Assembly: GCA_023454175.1 (NCBI GenBank)
Contig: JAEXRW010000033.1
Coordinates: forward strand, 40,400-104,399
Length of the DNA: 64,000 nt
Reading direction: 5' to 3'
DNA from: Bacillota bacterium
Lineage (GTDB): Bacteria > Bacillota > Clostridia > Christensenellales > JAEXRW01
Under the pieces are notes generated by a model, which was not told the DNA's origin, ran no database searches, and saw only the letters and a list, made by a program, of their open reading frames with translations. Every line of letters begins with the position of its first letter. Within the stretch, counting starts at the first letter, position 1. Positions 1 through 8,895 of this stretch are shown here, piece by piece. Position numbers and translations under genes: made by a program.

Positions 1-239
1 ACCTCGCCCACATCGGCCACCCCGTCCTGGGGGATGATAAATACGGCGAATGGGCCTTCAACCGCAAGTACAAGGCCCGCTACCAGGCGCTTTGGGCTGT
101 GGAAGTCCGCTTATACTTCGCAAAGACCAGCGCCCTGGCCTATCTGGACGGCTCCATCATCCGCGCCGGCTACGTCAGTTTCCCCGAGATAGCCGCTGGT
201 GAACTGCTCATCGATGATACCGGTAAGCCACAGGCGTGA
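1..239 (+). CDS. RluA-family pseudouridine synthase, C-terminal fragment
   Basis: This is the last 78 codons of a gene cut by the window edge, read in the frame that starts at base 3 and stopping with TGA at 237-239. The residues AHIGHPVLGDDKYGEW match the C-terminal part of the RluA/RluC/RluD catalytic domain, where uridines in 23S rRNA or tRNA are isomerised to pseudouridine. The catalytic aspartate motif lies upstream and is not visible, so the target cannot be assigned. A second RluA-family gene lies on the opposite strand at 1124-1789. Family assignment is fairly sure, subfamily is not. Confidence 0.8.
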   Translation, partial: LAHIGHPVLGDDKYGEWAFNRKYKARYQALWAVEVRLYFAKTSALAYLDGSIIRAGYVSFPEIAAGELLIDDTGKPQA

Positions 240-345
240 TATATCCAGCCAGTAAAAGGAACAATCTTTTCGATCTTCGCGTCCATATTATTGGGATGGT
301 ATTTGTATAGTTTCACACCAACTCGATAAATCTGGGGGTTGGCCT

Positions 346-1176
346 ATGCGCAAAATTACTCTTGCGATTCTAGTGATCGTTCCTTTAATTACTCTTTTGT
401 CAGCCTGTACTCCGCCGTCTTTGCCCGCCTCGGCCGGGCAAAGCATTGAAGCTCCGTTATATGATTATACACAAAAGGGTATGAGTCTATTGAACGGCGA
501 ACCCATATGCATCGACGATGTTGCTATACTCGGCAAGCCCGTGAAAGATGGGCCTTCGGGATCAAACTCAAATCTTGCAGAATTTGATTTCGCTTATGAC
601 GTTGTATTGGAAGTACTATATTTGCCTCAGGACCGCATCGTTCATACAGCAAATGTCTATGTCAAGGCTCCGGAATCCGGATACACGACATTTGATATTG
701 GCGGGCAAAAGGATAGGATGCTTGAGGCTTTGGGATGCGTTGATCAGCTCGTTGGTGATCAGGGGGCGGCAGGTGCCCCCAAAGAAGGACAATCAGAGAA
801 TGCTGCAAAGGTAACGGATCTTGATAAAGATATTTCATATTATCGGGACAAAACGTCTAATGCCAAGGGAGAAACGCCTGTCAATTTGGATTTTTTGAAG
901 TCTCTGTTCGAAACTACCATTGATTCAAGTGATTATGTATTAATTCATATGTTTGAGGAAGGAAGCCTTTTCTTTGCTTTGCCGGATAAGGATGGTCGCT
1001 TTAAATCTGTTGAGTTGTACTGCATTCTGAGCGAGGATGATCATCGGTCTTATCAATACTATTATCCCGATGGTTGCCGTGCAAAGGACCTCTTCGAAAT
1101 CCTTTCAAAAGCTGAAGCTCTGCTCAAACAGCCCCCCTCGCCATCTCCCACCCCTTCCCCTGTGGCATCGCGGTGA
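346..1176 (+). CDS. Putative lipoprotein of unknown function
   Basis: The 276-residue protein starts with a lipoprotein signal peptide: charged MRK, a hydrophobic stretch, then the lipobox LLSAC with the lipidated cysteine at residue 21. It is therefore expected on the outer face of the membrane. I do not recognise the body, which is acidic and has no obvious catalytic motif. The tail is rich in Pro and Ser (PSPSPTPSP), a linker-like composition seen in other secreted proteins of this window, but here it ends the protein. The last 53 bp overlap the 3' end of the convergent pseudouridine synthase gene, so the tail may be an extension acquired by reading into the neighbour. Confidence 0.7.
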   Translation: MRKITLAILVIVPLITLLSACTPPSLPASAGQSIEAPLYDYTQKGMSLLNGEPICIDDVAILGKPVKDGPSGSNSNLAEFDFAYDVVLEVLYLPQDRIVHTANVYVKAPESGYTTFDIGGQKDRMLEALGCVDQLVGDQGAAGAPKEGQSENAAKVTDLDKDISYYRDKTSNAKGETPVNLDFLKSLFETTIDSSDYVLIHMFEEGSLFFALPDKDGRFKSVELYCILSEDDHRSYQYYYPDGCRAKDLFEILSKAEALLKQPPSPSPTPSPVASR

Positions 1177-1789
1177 ATGTCATGCTTTCCTTCTTCGTCG
1201 GGTGCTCGATGGTGAGCTTGAAAGCCCACAGCATCAGGTTCCCCTTCCTCTCGTTCCGCCCGTATTTCATGTCGCCCAGGATGGGGTGCCCGCCCGCGGC
1301 CAGCTGCACCCGTATCTGGTGCCCCCGCCCCGTCATCAGGCGTATCTGTAATAGGGATAGACCGTCCTTGCTTTGAAGCGTTTTGTATTGCAGTTCCGCC
1401 CGCTTCCCTTGTCCTTCTTGAACGGTTCTAACTGTGTTCTCATCCTCGTCCTTCTCCAGCCAGTGCTCCAGCGTCCCTTCAGCCTGGTCCATCGTTCCGC
1501 GCACTACAGCCAGGTATTCCTTCGCCATGCTCTTCTCGGCAAACTGTTTGCACAGCCGCGCCGCCGCCTTGCTCGTCCGCGCGAAGACCATCACGCCCCC
1601 CGTCGGCCTGTCCAGCCTGTGTACCAGCCCGATGTACACGTCCCCAGGCTTGCCGTACTTTTCCTTCACATAGGCCTTTACGGCCGTCAGCATGTCCATA
1701 TCCCCCGAAGCATCCGGCATGCTCGGCACGTTCTGCGGCTTCACCGCCACCAGGATATGGTTATCTTCATACAATACTTCCAGTTCCAT
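1124..1789 (-). CDS. RluA-family pseudouridine synthase
   Basis: The 221-residue protein carries the family signature HRLDRPTGGVMVFARTSKAA near residues 56-75. Its aspartate is the catalytic residue that attacks uridine C1'. The later block GRGHQIRVQLAAGGHPILGD is the conserved RNA-binding and active-site segment. There is no N-terminal S4 domain, so this is the short form of the family and its RNA target cannot be read from sequence. A weak purine-rich site (AAGGTG) precedes the ATG at 1789. The 3' end overlaps the convergent lipoprotein gene by 53 bp. Confidence 0.88.
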   Translation of the reverse strand: MELEVLYEDNHILVAVKPQNVPSMPDASGDMDMLTAVKAYVKEKYGKPGDVYIGLVHRLDRPTGGVMVFARTSKAAARLCKQFAEKSMAKEYLAVVRGTMDQAEGTLEHWLEKDEDENTVRTVQEGQGKRAELQYKTLQSKDGLSLLQIRLMTGRGHQIRVQLAAGGHPILGDMKYGRNERKGNLMLWAFKLTIEHPTKKESMTFTAMPQGKGWEMARGAV

Positions 1790-1848
1790 CTTTCACCTTC
1801 TCAACACTTACCAAGGTTCCTGTTTACCGTCCGCTAAAGTTTGTCCTA

Positions 1849-2103
1849 AAACCCTCCCATGCAAATAAAGCTGGAAACTTTATGCCGTTGACTGCCATGG
1901 GAGGGTAGGGAGGGAACAAACTCGGCATCTATAAAAATTCCTATTCACTAATTTCGGTTCAAACCACCCCGTTTGTTATATTACCAAAGGGGGTCCGGGG
2001 CCTTTCAACGGAGCCGGACGGCGTACGTAGTAGCCGCCGCGGAGTTGGGCCCCGGGGGGTTTTGCCGACTTTTGGCCAATCAAAAGTCGGGCAAGCGCAG
2101 CGT
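1849..2103. repeat. Structured 255-bp direct repeat, copy 1
   Basis: A second copy lies at 3846-4103 in the same orientation and is nearly identical over its 3' half. The left end folds as CCCTCCCATG pairing with CATGGGAGGG, with an inner stem ATAAAG/CTTTAT. Further right are GTCCGG/CCGGAC, GGGGCC/GGGCCCC and a CCGACTTTTG/CAAAAGTCGG hairpin. The reverse-strand reading frame across the conserved core is shifted by one base between copies, which argues against a conserved protein and for a DNA or RNA element. It lies between the two minus-strand genes at 1124-1789 and 2302-3180. Confidence 0.8.
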
Positions 2104-2237
2104 CAGTTGATGTTAGTGCATTAACGGTCTGAAGCATCGTAATTATTACCAGTAATCTTTTCTTAGTTTATTCTACCAGAACCGTCCCCGTATTGCGAAT
2201 CCCGCCTTATTCTTCCCCAATAAAAAAAACGGCGCAA

Positions 2238-2273
2238 AATGAAAGAACCGGATCGTGGCATCCGGCTCCTTCA
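2238..2273 (-). terminator. Rho-independent terminator of the MBL-fold lipoprotein gene
   Basis: An inverted repeat with core arms CCGGAT/ATCCGG and flanking ATGAA/TTCAT lies 29 bp past the stop codon at 2302. On the minus strand it is followed by a stretch rich in T. Confidence 0.6.
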
Positions 2274-2301
2274 TGGTTTCACCGATCTTATTCAATTGGC
2301 C

Positions 2302-3180
2302 CTAAATAGTCCCCACCGGATTATATAGCTTCACCACCTGTATCTGGTCTCCCGCCAGGTCTTCCTTGCCCACGGAAAGGATGCTGTCCACTGTCACCAG
2401 TTTGCCCTTCAATAGCTTGACCATCTGGTCCACCGTATCGTCGTATTTGTAGCGGTTGTGTGTCAGTGGCACCACCATCTTCGGTTTCAGCTGTTTCATC
2501 AGCCCGCTGGCCAGCTCCACCGAGATCCACCCCGCGTCGTTGTCGTTGGTGATCATGGCGATGTCCACCTTTCCCAGCGCCTTCATCTGCTCAGCCGTCA
2601 GCTTCTCCTGCCCGCAGCACGAGAAAAATGCGATCCGCAGTCCATCCACATCCATTACATAGATGACCAGTGAAGGGGCGTCGGGGTTGATCGCAGCCAC
2701 GGTATGGCTCGCCGCGATGCCCGTCACGGTGACGTCCTTTTCGGTGAATGTCTCTGCCTTTTGCACCGACTTCTTCGCATCGGGGCACTTGTCCAGGTAG
2801 TCCTGGTCCACGTGGTGGTCGTGTGTCACCAATATGATGTCCGCGGTAACGCCTTTGGGGAGCAGCATCGGGTCGCAGGCGATCACCGTTCCGGCTTTGG
2901 ATACTATCAGGGATGCGATTCCGTTTTTCTTGTTCAATGAGATCTTCCGTATCATCGTTTTCCCGGTATCGTTTTTCATCAGTTGCTCATAGCTCGTCGG
3001 AGCCGGCTTGGGTTTTGCGCTCGGGGAAGGGGAAACGGGAGTCTCCGTCGCTTCCGTCGTCGGAGCCACTGTGGGCGCCGGGGCGCTTGTCTGCTGGGTT
3101 GAAGGGCTTCCGGCGCACCCGGCCAGGATGAAAAGGGCCGCGATTGTGATGACCAGGAGTTTTAGGGACTTCATGTTCAT
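2302..3180 (-). CDS. Metallo-beta-lactamase-fold lipoprotein
   Basis: The 292-residue protein has a lipoprotein signal with lipobox ILAGC (Cys 22), then a Pro/Thr/Ser-rich linker to about residue 65. From about residue 75 on it resembles the UlaG-like branch of the metallo-beta-lactamase superfamily: a strand ending ACDPMLL, the metal-site motif VTHDHHVDQDYLD near residue 118, ASHTVA, and late histidines in PLTHNRYKYDD. It is probably a surface-anchored metal-dependent hydrolase with unknown substrate. HxlR at 3377 is divergent and may control it. Related proteins are often annotated as Zn-dependent hydrolases of the L-ascorbate-6-phosphate lactonase type, but that substrate is not implied here. 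Confidence 0.8.
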   Translation of the reverse strand: MNMKSLKLLVITIAALFILAGCAGSPSTQQTSAPAPTVAPTTEATETPVSPSPSAKPKPAPTSYEQLMKNDTGKTMIRKISLNKKNGIASLIVSKAGTVIACDPMLLPKGVTADIILVTHDHHVDQDYLDKCPDAKKSVQKAETFTEKDVTVTGIAASHTVAAINPDAPSLVIYVMDVDGLRIAFFSCCGQEKLTAEQMKALGKVDIAMITNDNDAGWISVELASGLMKQLKPKMVVPLTHNRYKYDDTVDQMVKLLKGKLVTVDSILSVGKEDLAGDQIQVVKLYNPVGTI

Positions 3181-3308
3181 TCTGCCTTTCTGCCGGTATT
3201 GATGGATACCGCGTTCTTATACTGCGATTGTATTTTTGCATTCCATATATTGCAAGAAGGCACTTTTTTATTACAGAGTAAGGAATAAGTGATTAAGGCA
3301 CCTTTATG

Positions 3309-3350
3309 TAACGGTTATCCCTTTATTTAACGGATACCTGGGGTTATAAT
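3309..3350 (+). promoter_or_regulatory. Promoter with two direct repeats ahead of the HxlR gene
   Basis: TATAAT lies at 3345-3350, 26 bases before the ATG at 3377. Directly upstream are two direct repeats, TAACGGTTATCC (3309-3320) and TAACGGATACC (3328-3338), one start every 19 bp. HxlR regulators usually act near their own divergent promoters, so these repeats are the natural operator candidate. No good -35 hexamer is visible. Confidence 0.45.
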
Positions 3351-3376
3351 GAAGGCAACTGGAGTTGGTGGTAGTT

Positions 3377-3751
3377 ATGATCAAGTGCAGGTCCCAGGCT
3401 TATTTCTGTTCGCTGCAGTATGTGATGCTCACGATCAACGGCAAATGGAAGGCGCCCATCCTCTGGATGCTGGGGGATAAGACGCTCCGTTTCGGTGAGC
3501 TGGAACGAAAGCTCCCCAATACCGCCCGCAAAGTCCTGGTCGAACAGCTGAAGGAGCTGGAAAACGACGAGATTGTCCGCCGTGTGGTCTACGCCGAAGT
3601 CCCTCCGAAGGTGGAGTATTCCCTCACCGAGCGCGGCCTCCTGCTCCTGCCTATCCTGCGCCAGCTCTGGCGCTGGGGCTATGACCATATCACCCATCTC
3701 AACCAGCAGCCCGAAAAGCCGGATAAGCCAAGAGCTGATTTAGTTATTTGA
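3377..3751 (+). CDS. HxlR-family winged-helix transcriptional regulator
   Basis: The 124-residue protein shows the HxlR pattern: Cys near the N-terminus, GKWKAPILWMLGD for the first helix, LRFGELERKL, RKVLVEQLKELENDEIVRR as recognition region, and the wing VPPKVEYSLTERG. I start it at the ATG at 3377, preceded by GGAG; an in-frame TTG 12 bases upstream has no ribosome binding site. It is transcribed away from the MBL-fold lipoprotein gene, and members of the family commonly regulate a divergent neighbour in response to stress or small molecules. The inducer is unknown. Confidence 0.88.
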   Translation: MIKCRSQAYFCSLQYVMLTINGKWKAPILWMLGDKTLRFGELERKLPNTARKVLVEQLKELENDEIVRRVVYAEVPPKVEYSLTERGLLLLPILRQLWRWGYDHITHLNQQPEKPDKPRADLVI

Positions 3752-3845
3752 AATCCCCCTACTTTGTTATGATAACAGGCAGCCTCGCCTTTTGTTATGC
3801 CACAAAATTAATGCGTATATTACTCATATCTTTCTAGTCAGTGAC

Positions 3846-4103
3846 AAACCCTCTCATGCAAATATAGCTGGAAACTTTATGCCGTTGATGGCCATGGGAG
3901 GGGCAGGGGAGGGAACAAGCTCGGCATCTACAAAAAGTTCTATCCACTAATTTCGGTTCATACCACTCCATTTCTCATATTGCCTAAGGGGGGTCCGGGG
4001 CCTTTCAACGGAGCCGGACGGCGTACGTAGTAGCCGCCGCGGAGTTGGGCCCCGGGGGGTTTTGCCGACTTTTGGCCAGTCAAAAGTCGGGCAAGCGCAG
4101 CGT
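3846..4103. repeat. Structured 255-bp direct repeat, copy 2
   Basis: This is the second copy of the element at 1849-2103. The right half, from about 3990 on, is almost identical; the left half has substitutions and small indels. The outer stem of the left hairpin and the CCGACTTTTG/CAAAAGTCGG hairpin are kept, the inner stem has one mismatch. It occupies most of the gap between the HxlR gene and the methyltransferase gene. Confidence 0.8.
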
Positions 4104-4169
4104 TACTTATTGTTCGTGGCTAAAAAGTCTTAACCATTACCATATAAATAAGGAGGCCTTTTCAGCCTC

Positions 4170-4193
4170 CAATTCTCCATTTTCAATTCTCAA
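4170..4193 (-). repeat. Heptad repeats abutting a stop codon
   Basis: About three units of a seven-base repeat of the type TTGAGAA/TTGAAAA follow directly after the TAA stop of the methyltransferase gene, read in gene orientation. Similar tracts end at least six other minus-strand genes in this window. Confidence 0.7.
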
Positions 4194-5054
4194 TTACTTC
4201 CCGCGCCATAACCCGCTTGCGCCGCACGGCAGGTTCGCCCCCATGCTTCGGATGGGCAGTCCCAGTTCGTAGGAGGCCACCTCGCCTCCGCGCCTTGCCT
4301 TCACCGCCATCGTCAGGATCGTGTCCAATACCCCGGGCGCCAGCCCCGTGGTATACGAATTGACGAGGAAGAATAGTGGCCTATCGGATAATAATCCCGC
4401 GCATTCCTCCACCAACCGATAAAGACCTTCTTCGATATGCCATACCTGCCCCGTGGGCCCCCGCCCGTAGGATGGCGGGTCCATGAGGATCCCTTCGTAC
4501 CGGTTCCCCCGCCGCCCTTCCCGCTGGACGAATTTGAATACGTCGTCCACCAGGTACCGTATGGGCGCCTCAGCCAATCCGGATAATGCTGCATTCTCCC
4601 GCGCCCATGTCACCATGCTCTTGGCCGCGTCCACATGCACCACCTCCGCACCCGCCGCCGCGCAGGCCACCGTCGCCCCGCCCGTGTACGCGAAAAGGTT
4701 CAGCACCCTCGGCTTTCCGCCGCTGCCGTTCAGGATGCCCCTCATCATGTCCCAGTTGGATGCCTGCTCGGGGAATAGCCCCGTATGCTTGAACCCGGTG
4801 GGTTTGACGCGGAATTTCAGCTTGCCATAGGATATGCTCCAGCTCTCGGGGATCTTATGCTTGTACTCCCATTCCCCGCCCCCGCTCTCACTGCGGTGGT
4901 AATGGGCATGCGCCTCGGACCAAAGGGATACTTCCTTCTTTGGCCATATCGCCTGTGGGTCGGGCCGCGCCAGCAGGATGTTTCCCCACCGTTCCAGCTT
5001 CTCCCCGTCCCCCGCGTCCAGTATTTCGTAATCTTTCCACTCAGCTACGTGCAT
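4194..5054 (-). CDS. Class I SAM-dependent methyltransferase, RlmI/RlmK-like
   Basis: The 286-residue protein contains the SAM-binding motif VLNLFAYTGGATVACAAAGA (about residues 130-150), an acidic loop VVHVDAAKSMVTWARENA, and the catalytic-type motif ILMDPPSYGRG. This arrangement matches the Methyltrans_SAM group that includes RlmI (23S rRNA m5C1962), but the N-terminal PUA domain of RlmI is missing, so the target may differ. I chose ATG 5054, with AAGGTG at a good distance; an in-frame GTG at 5060 is less likely. Heptad repeats begin directly after the stop codon. Confidence 0.82.
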   Translation of the reverse strand: MHVAEWKDYEILDAGDGEKLERWGNILLARPDPQAIWPKKEVSLWSEAHAHYHRSESGGGEWEYKHKIPESWSISYGKLKFRVKPTGFKHTGLFPEQASNWDMMRGILNGSGGKPRVLNLFAYTGGATVACAAAGAEVVHVDAAKSMVTWARENAALSGLAEAPIRYLVDDVFKFVQREGRRGNRYEGILMDPPSYGRGPTGQVWHIEEGLYRLVEECAGLLSDRPLFFLVNSYTTGLAPGVLDTILTMAVKARRGGEVASYELGLPIRSMGANLPCGASGLWRGK

Positions 5055-5154
5055 GTTCACACCTTACTATTGGTATATCGACTATTAAATTAGCGTCCCT
5101 AGAGTTGCCCAAGCGGCGCTTGAACAAAGGGGTTACCCCAGCAGGGCTTGCCTC

Positions 5155-5248
5155 CATTGTCAATCGTCAATTCTCAATTGTCAAATAATAAATTCCCCGC
5201 AGGGCTCACCTAAACTCTCAACTTTCAACTGTCAACTCTCAACTTAAA
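5155..5248 (-). repeat. Heptad repeats downstream of ileS
   Basis: Two tracts of seven-base units (TTGARAR type in gene orientation) lie at about 5155-5187 and 5210-5245, separated by a CCCCGCAGGG segment. The nearer tract starts 6-8 bp after the ileS stop codon. Confidence 0.65.
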
Positions 5249-5251
5249 ATC

Positions 5252-8200
5252 CTACAGCTTTTCCACACAAAGGCTCACGCCTTCTTCCCCGTTGATTTCC
5301 CATTCTTTCTTATAACCCTGTCCGCACGCCTCTTCACATTTATCGGCCATGACGTCCTTCATGATATCCGCCTTGTGCTTGCTGATCACGGCGTTGATCT
5401 TTTCGTTGCCGCAGTAGTGCAGCGCGATATGGTCCGTCACTTCAAAGCCCGCTTCCTTGCGCATCGTCTGCACCTTGCTGATCACTTCGTTCACATATCC
5501 TTCTTCAATGAGTTCATCCGTCAGCGTGGTGTCCAGGATCACGACGATCCCCTCGCCCTGCGCCGCCACATACCCTTCCTTGGCCTTGCTTTCGATGAGC
5601 AGGTCGTCCTTCTCCAGCGTGACCTCCTGGGAATCGATCACGCAGGCGTATGCGCCGGTTTCCAGCGAACCGACTACGGACTTCCCGTCGCAGCACTTCA
5701 GGTGTTCGCGGATGGCGGGCAGCAGCTTGCCGTACTTCGGCCCCACCGTCTTGAGGTTGGGTTTGATGTTGTATTCGTATTCCGCCTCCCCCGTGTACTC
5801 CACGTTCTTCACGTTCAGTTCATCGCGGATCAGCGCGGTGAATGTCTCGGGCAGTTTTTTCACCCCGCCCGAAGCCGAGATGAGCGCCCTGGAAAGCGGG
5901 ATGCGGTTCTTCACGTTGGAGAGGTTGCGGCAGCTGCGGCCGAGCTCCACGGCCTGGTAAACCACTTCCATGTTCGTTTCCAGTTCCGCGTCGATGAGCG
6001 AGGTGTCTGCCGCCGGGTACTCGCACAGGTGCACGCTGACGGGCGCGTCCTTGTCCACGCTCCGTACCAGGTTCTGGTAGATGTTCTCGGCGATAAAGGG
6101 TACAAACGGCGCGCATAGCCGGATAAGGCTCTCCAGCACGGTGTACAGCGTCATGTACGCGTCCTGTTTGTCCTGGCCCATGCCGCCCGCCCAGTACCGC
6201 TCGCGGCACCGCCGCACGTACCAGTTCGAGAGTTCATCCACAAAGTTGTTGATCTCGCGCGCAGGCTCGGTGATGGCGTATTCGTCCAGGTATCCGCGCA
6301 CACGTTGGACCAGCGTATTCAGTTTGGAGAGGATCCACTTGTCCATCACGTTCAGCGTGGCTTTATTGAGCTTTAACCCCTTTGGGCTGAATTGGTCGAT
6401 GCTGGCGTACAGGATATAGAAGGCGTATGTATTCCACAGCGTCCCCATGAACTTGCGCTGCCCCTCGTTCACCGCCTCGTCGTTCCACCGGCTGGGGATC
6501 CACGGCGCGCTCGCCCAGTAAAAATACCACCGCACCGCGTCCGCGCCCTGCTTGGAGAGTGCGTCCCATGGATTCACCACGTTCCCCAGGTGCTTGCTCA
6601 TCTTGCGCCCGTCCTTGTCCTGCACGTGCCCCATGACGATGCAGTTTTCAAATGGGGATTTCCCGAAGATGCACGTGGAGATGGCCAGCAGCGTGTAAAA
6701 CCATCCCCGTGTCTGGTCGATGGCCTCGCTGATGAAATGCGCCGGGAACCGCCTTTCGAATTCTTCCTTGTTCTCAAAGGGGTAGTGCAGCTGGGCGAAG
6801 GGCATGGACCCGCTGTCGTACCAGCAGTCGATCACTTCCGATACCCGTTTCATCTTTTCGCCGCATTTTTTGCATTTCAGCGTCACACGGTCCATGTAGG
6901 GTTTATGTAATTCTATAGTTTCAGGAACGTTCTCGCCCAGTTGTTTCAGTTCTTCCACCGAGCCGATCACGTGGACTTCCCCGCATTCGCATTCCCATAC
7001 CGGCAGCGGCGTGCCCCAGTACCGTTCACGGGAGAGGCCCCAGTCGATCACGTTCTCCACGAAATTGCCCATCCGGCCTTCCCGGATATTCTCGGGCAGC
7101 CAGTTGACGCTCCGGTTGTTTTTTACGAGCAGATCCCGTACCGCCGTCATCTTGATGAACCACGTCTCCCGCGCGTAATACAGCAGCGGGGTGTCGCACC
7201 GCCAGCAGAAGGGGTAGTTATGCTCGTACTCCACCTTCCAGTAGAGCAGCCCCCTTTCCTTCAGGTCTTCCGTGATGACCGGGTCGGCTTCCTTTACGAA
7301 TTTTCCCGCCCACGGGGTGATCTCGAGGAACCTTCCCCGTGCATCCACCATCTGCACGAAGGGCAGGCCGTACTGCGCCCCCACCTTCGCGTCGTCCTCG
7401 CCGAAAGCGGGCGCCGTGTGTACGATGCCCGTGCCGTCTTCCAGCGTCACATAGTCCGCGCTGCACACGTACCAGCCCTTTTTGTCATACTCGGCAAATT
7501 TGTAAAGGGGTTCATAGTCCATCCCCACCAGGTCCTGCCCCTTGTAGGTTTTCAGCACTTCGAAATTTCCCTTGCCCAGTACAGTGTCCAGCAGCGCCGT
7601 CGCCAGGATCAGTTCCTCCCCGGCGTGCGGGTACATGTTTGCGGGCTGTTTGCCTTCCGGTCCCCAGGACAGTTCTGTATTCAGTCTTACACGCGAATAT
7701 TCTTCCTTCCCGTTCACGGCCAGTGCTACGTTGCTCGGCAGCGTCCACGGCGTGGTCGTCCAGGCCAGGAAGTATCCCGGGTCGTTTTTGATCTTGAAGC
7801 GGACATAGAGCGACGGGTCCTTCACCGTCGCGTACCCCTGCGCCACTTCATGGGAAGATAATGCCGTCCCGCAGCGCGGGCAGTACGGCACCACCTTGTG
7901 CCCCTTGTACAGCAGCCCCTTCTCCCAGATCTGCTTCAGGGACCACCATACGGATTCGATGTAATAGTTTTCGTACGTGATGTACGGGTGTTCCATGTCC
8001 ACCCAGTACCCCACGCGCTCGCTGATCTTCTCCCATTCGTCCTTGTACTTCCATACGCTCTTGCGGCACTCCGCGATGAAAGGCTCCACGCCGTACTTCT
8101 CGATCTCGCCCTTGCCGTCGAGGCCGAGATGTTTCTCCACTTCGAGTTCAACGGGTAATCCATGGGTATCCCATCCGGCTTTACGCATCACGTCGTATCC

Positions 8201-8425
8201 CAGCATGGATTTGTAGCGCGGGATCACGTCCTTGATGGCGCGCGTCAGCATATGGCCGATATGCGGCCTCCCGTTCGCCGTCGGCGGCCCGTCATAGAAT
8301 GTGAAAGGTTCTTTGCCCTTGTTTTTCTCTACGCTCTTCTCAAAGACCCTGTTCTCCCGCCAGAAGTCCAGCACTTCCTCTTCTCTTTTGGCAAAAGACA
8401 GCTCCGTGGATACCTTCTTGTACAT
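5252..8425 (-). CDS. ileS: Isoleucyl-tRNA synthetase
   Basis: The 1057-residue cytoplasmic enzyme charges tRNA-Ile. Class I signatures are clear: PPTANGRPHIGHMLTRAIKD (HIGH motif, near residue 50) and DGRKMSKHLGN (KMSKS motif, here KMSKH). Between them is a CP1 editing domain with TTTPWTLPSN, followed by the anticodon-binding region. A length above 1000 and the variant KMSKH suggest the longer IleS2-like type, which in other bacteria is often less sensitive to mupirocin; that is inference. ATG 8425 is the start because AGGAGG sits seven bases before it, while an upstream in-frame ATG at 8446 has none. A T-box leader precedes the gene. Confidence 0.97.
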   Translation of the reverse strand: MYKKVSTELSFAKREEEVLDFWRENRVFEKSVEKNKGKEPFTFYDGPPTANGRPHIGHMLTRAIKDVIPRYKSMLGYDVMRKAGWDTHGLPVELEVEKHLGLDGKGEIEKYGVEPFIAECRKSVWKYKDEWEKISERVGYWVDMEHPYITYENYYIESVWWSLKQIWEKGLLYKGHKVVPYCPRCGTALSSHEVAQGYATVKDPSLYVRFKIKNDPGYFLAWTTTPWTLPSNVALAVNGKEEYSRVRLNTELSWGPEGKQPANMYPHAGEELILATALLDTVLGKGNFEVLKTYKGQDLVGMDYEPLYKFAEYDKKGWYVCSADYVTLEDGTGIVHTAPAFGEDDAKVGAQYGLPFVQMVDARGRFLEITPWAGKFVKEADPVITEDLKERGLLYWKVEYEHNYPFCWRCDTPLLYYARETWFIKMTAVRDLLVKNNRSVNWLPENIREGRMGNFVENVIDWGLSRERYWGTPLPVWECECGEVHVIGSVEELKQLGENVPETIELHKPYMDRVTLKCKKCGEKMKRVSEVIDCWYDSGSMPFAQLHYPFENKEEFERRFPAHFISEAIDQTRGWFYTLLAISTCIFGKSPFENCIVMGHVQDKDGRKMSKHLGNVVNPWDALSKQGADAVRWYFYWASAPWIPSRWNDEAVNEGQRKFMGTLWNTYAFYILYASIDQFSPKGLKLNKATLNVMDKWILSKLNTLVQRVRGYLDEYAITEPAREINNFVDELSNWYVRRCRERYWAGGMGQDKQDAYMTLYTVLESLIRLCAPFVPFIAENIYQNLVRSVDKDAPVSVHLCEYPAADTSLIDAELETNMEVVYQAVELGRSCRNLSNVKNRIPLSRALISASGGVKKLPETFTALIRDELNVKNVEYTGEAEYEYNIKPNLKTVGPKYGKLLPAIREHLKCCDGKSVVGSLETGAYACVIDSQEVTLEKDDLLIESKAKEGYVAAQGEGIVVILDTTLTDELIEEGYVNEVISKVQTMRKEAGFEVTDHIALHYCGNEKINAVISKHKADIMKDVMADKCEEACGQGYKKEWEINGEEGVSLCVEKL

Positions 8426-8588
8426 TCCTTTTCCTCCTGTTATCAACCGTTCAATCTACGCAAAATCGAGTGTGTTCTTATCCGATTATCGATTCCAAGA
8501 TTCTCTTTTCATTATGCAGCCATACCGCTCAATGGTGATCAAATAGAACCTTATAGCTTATGCCTCATTCAATTATGTCAGGTACCTA

Positions 8589-8895
8589 TAAAAAAAGCCT
8601 TCTCGATCCATAAAATAGGACGAGAAGGTTATTCCCGCGGTACCACCTAATTTGGTGAAATTGCTTTCACCCAGCTTATAGCGCATTTATGCGCTTGCCC
8701 CTATTAACGGTGGGCACCCGTCCCTGCTTACGCGGAATGGTCTCTTTCAGCAGGGCGCTCCGGGGTGATGGACTGCATTTGCCTTCACGGATTTTCACCA
8801 TTGACACGTATTTACGTATCGATCCGCTCTCTTGTATCCGGCATTTCATGCATCCGTGTCCCCATCGATGCTTTAAAAGGTATTCTTTGTATTTC
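8589..8895 (-). promoter_or_regulatory. T-box leader (isoleucine) of ileS
   Basis: On the minus strand the T-box sequence GGTGGTACCGCG lies at 8647-8636. It is followed by a terminator hairpin (arms 8629-8621 and 8605-8597) and a U tract. Upstream is a Stem I-like region with AGAGAGC and, on its 3' side, TCC-ATC-ACC before GGAGC. The ATC at 8769-8767 sits where the specifier codon is expected and fits tRNA-Ile. Uncharged tRNA-Ile should pair with it and favour antitermination into ileS. The 5' boundary is approximate. Confidence 0.9.
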
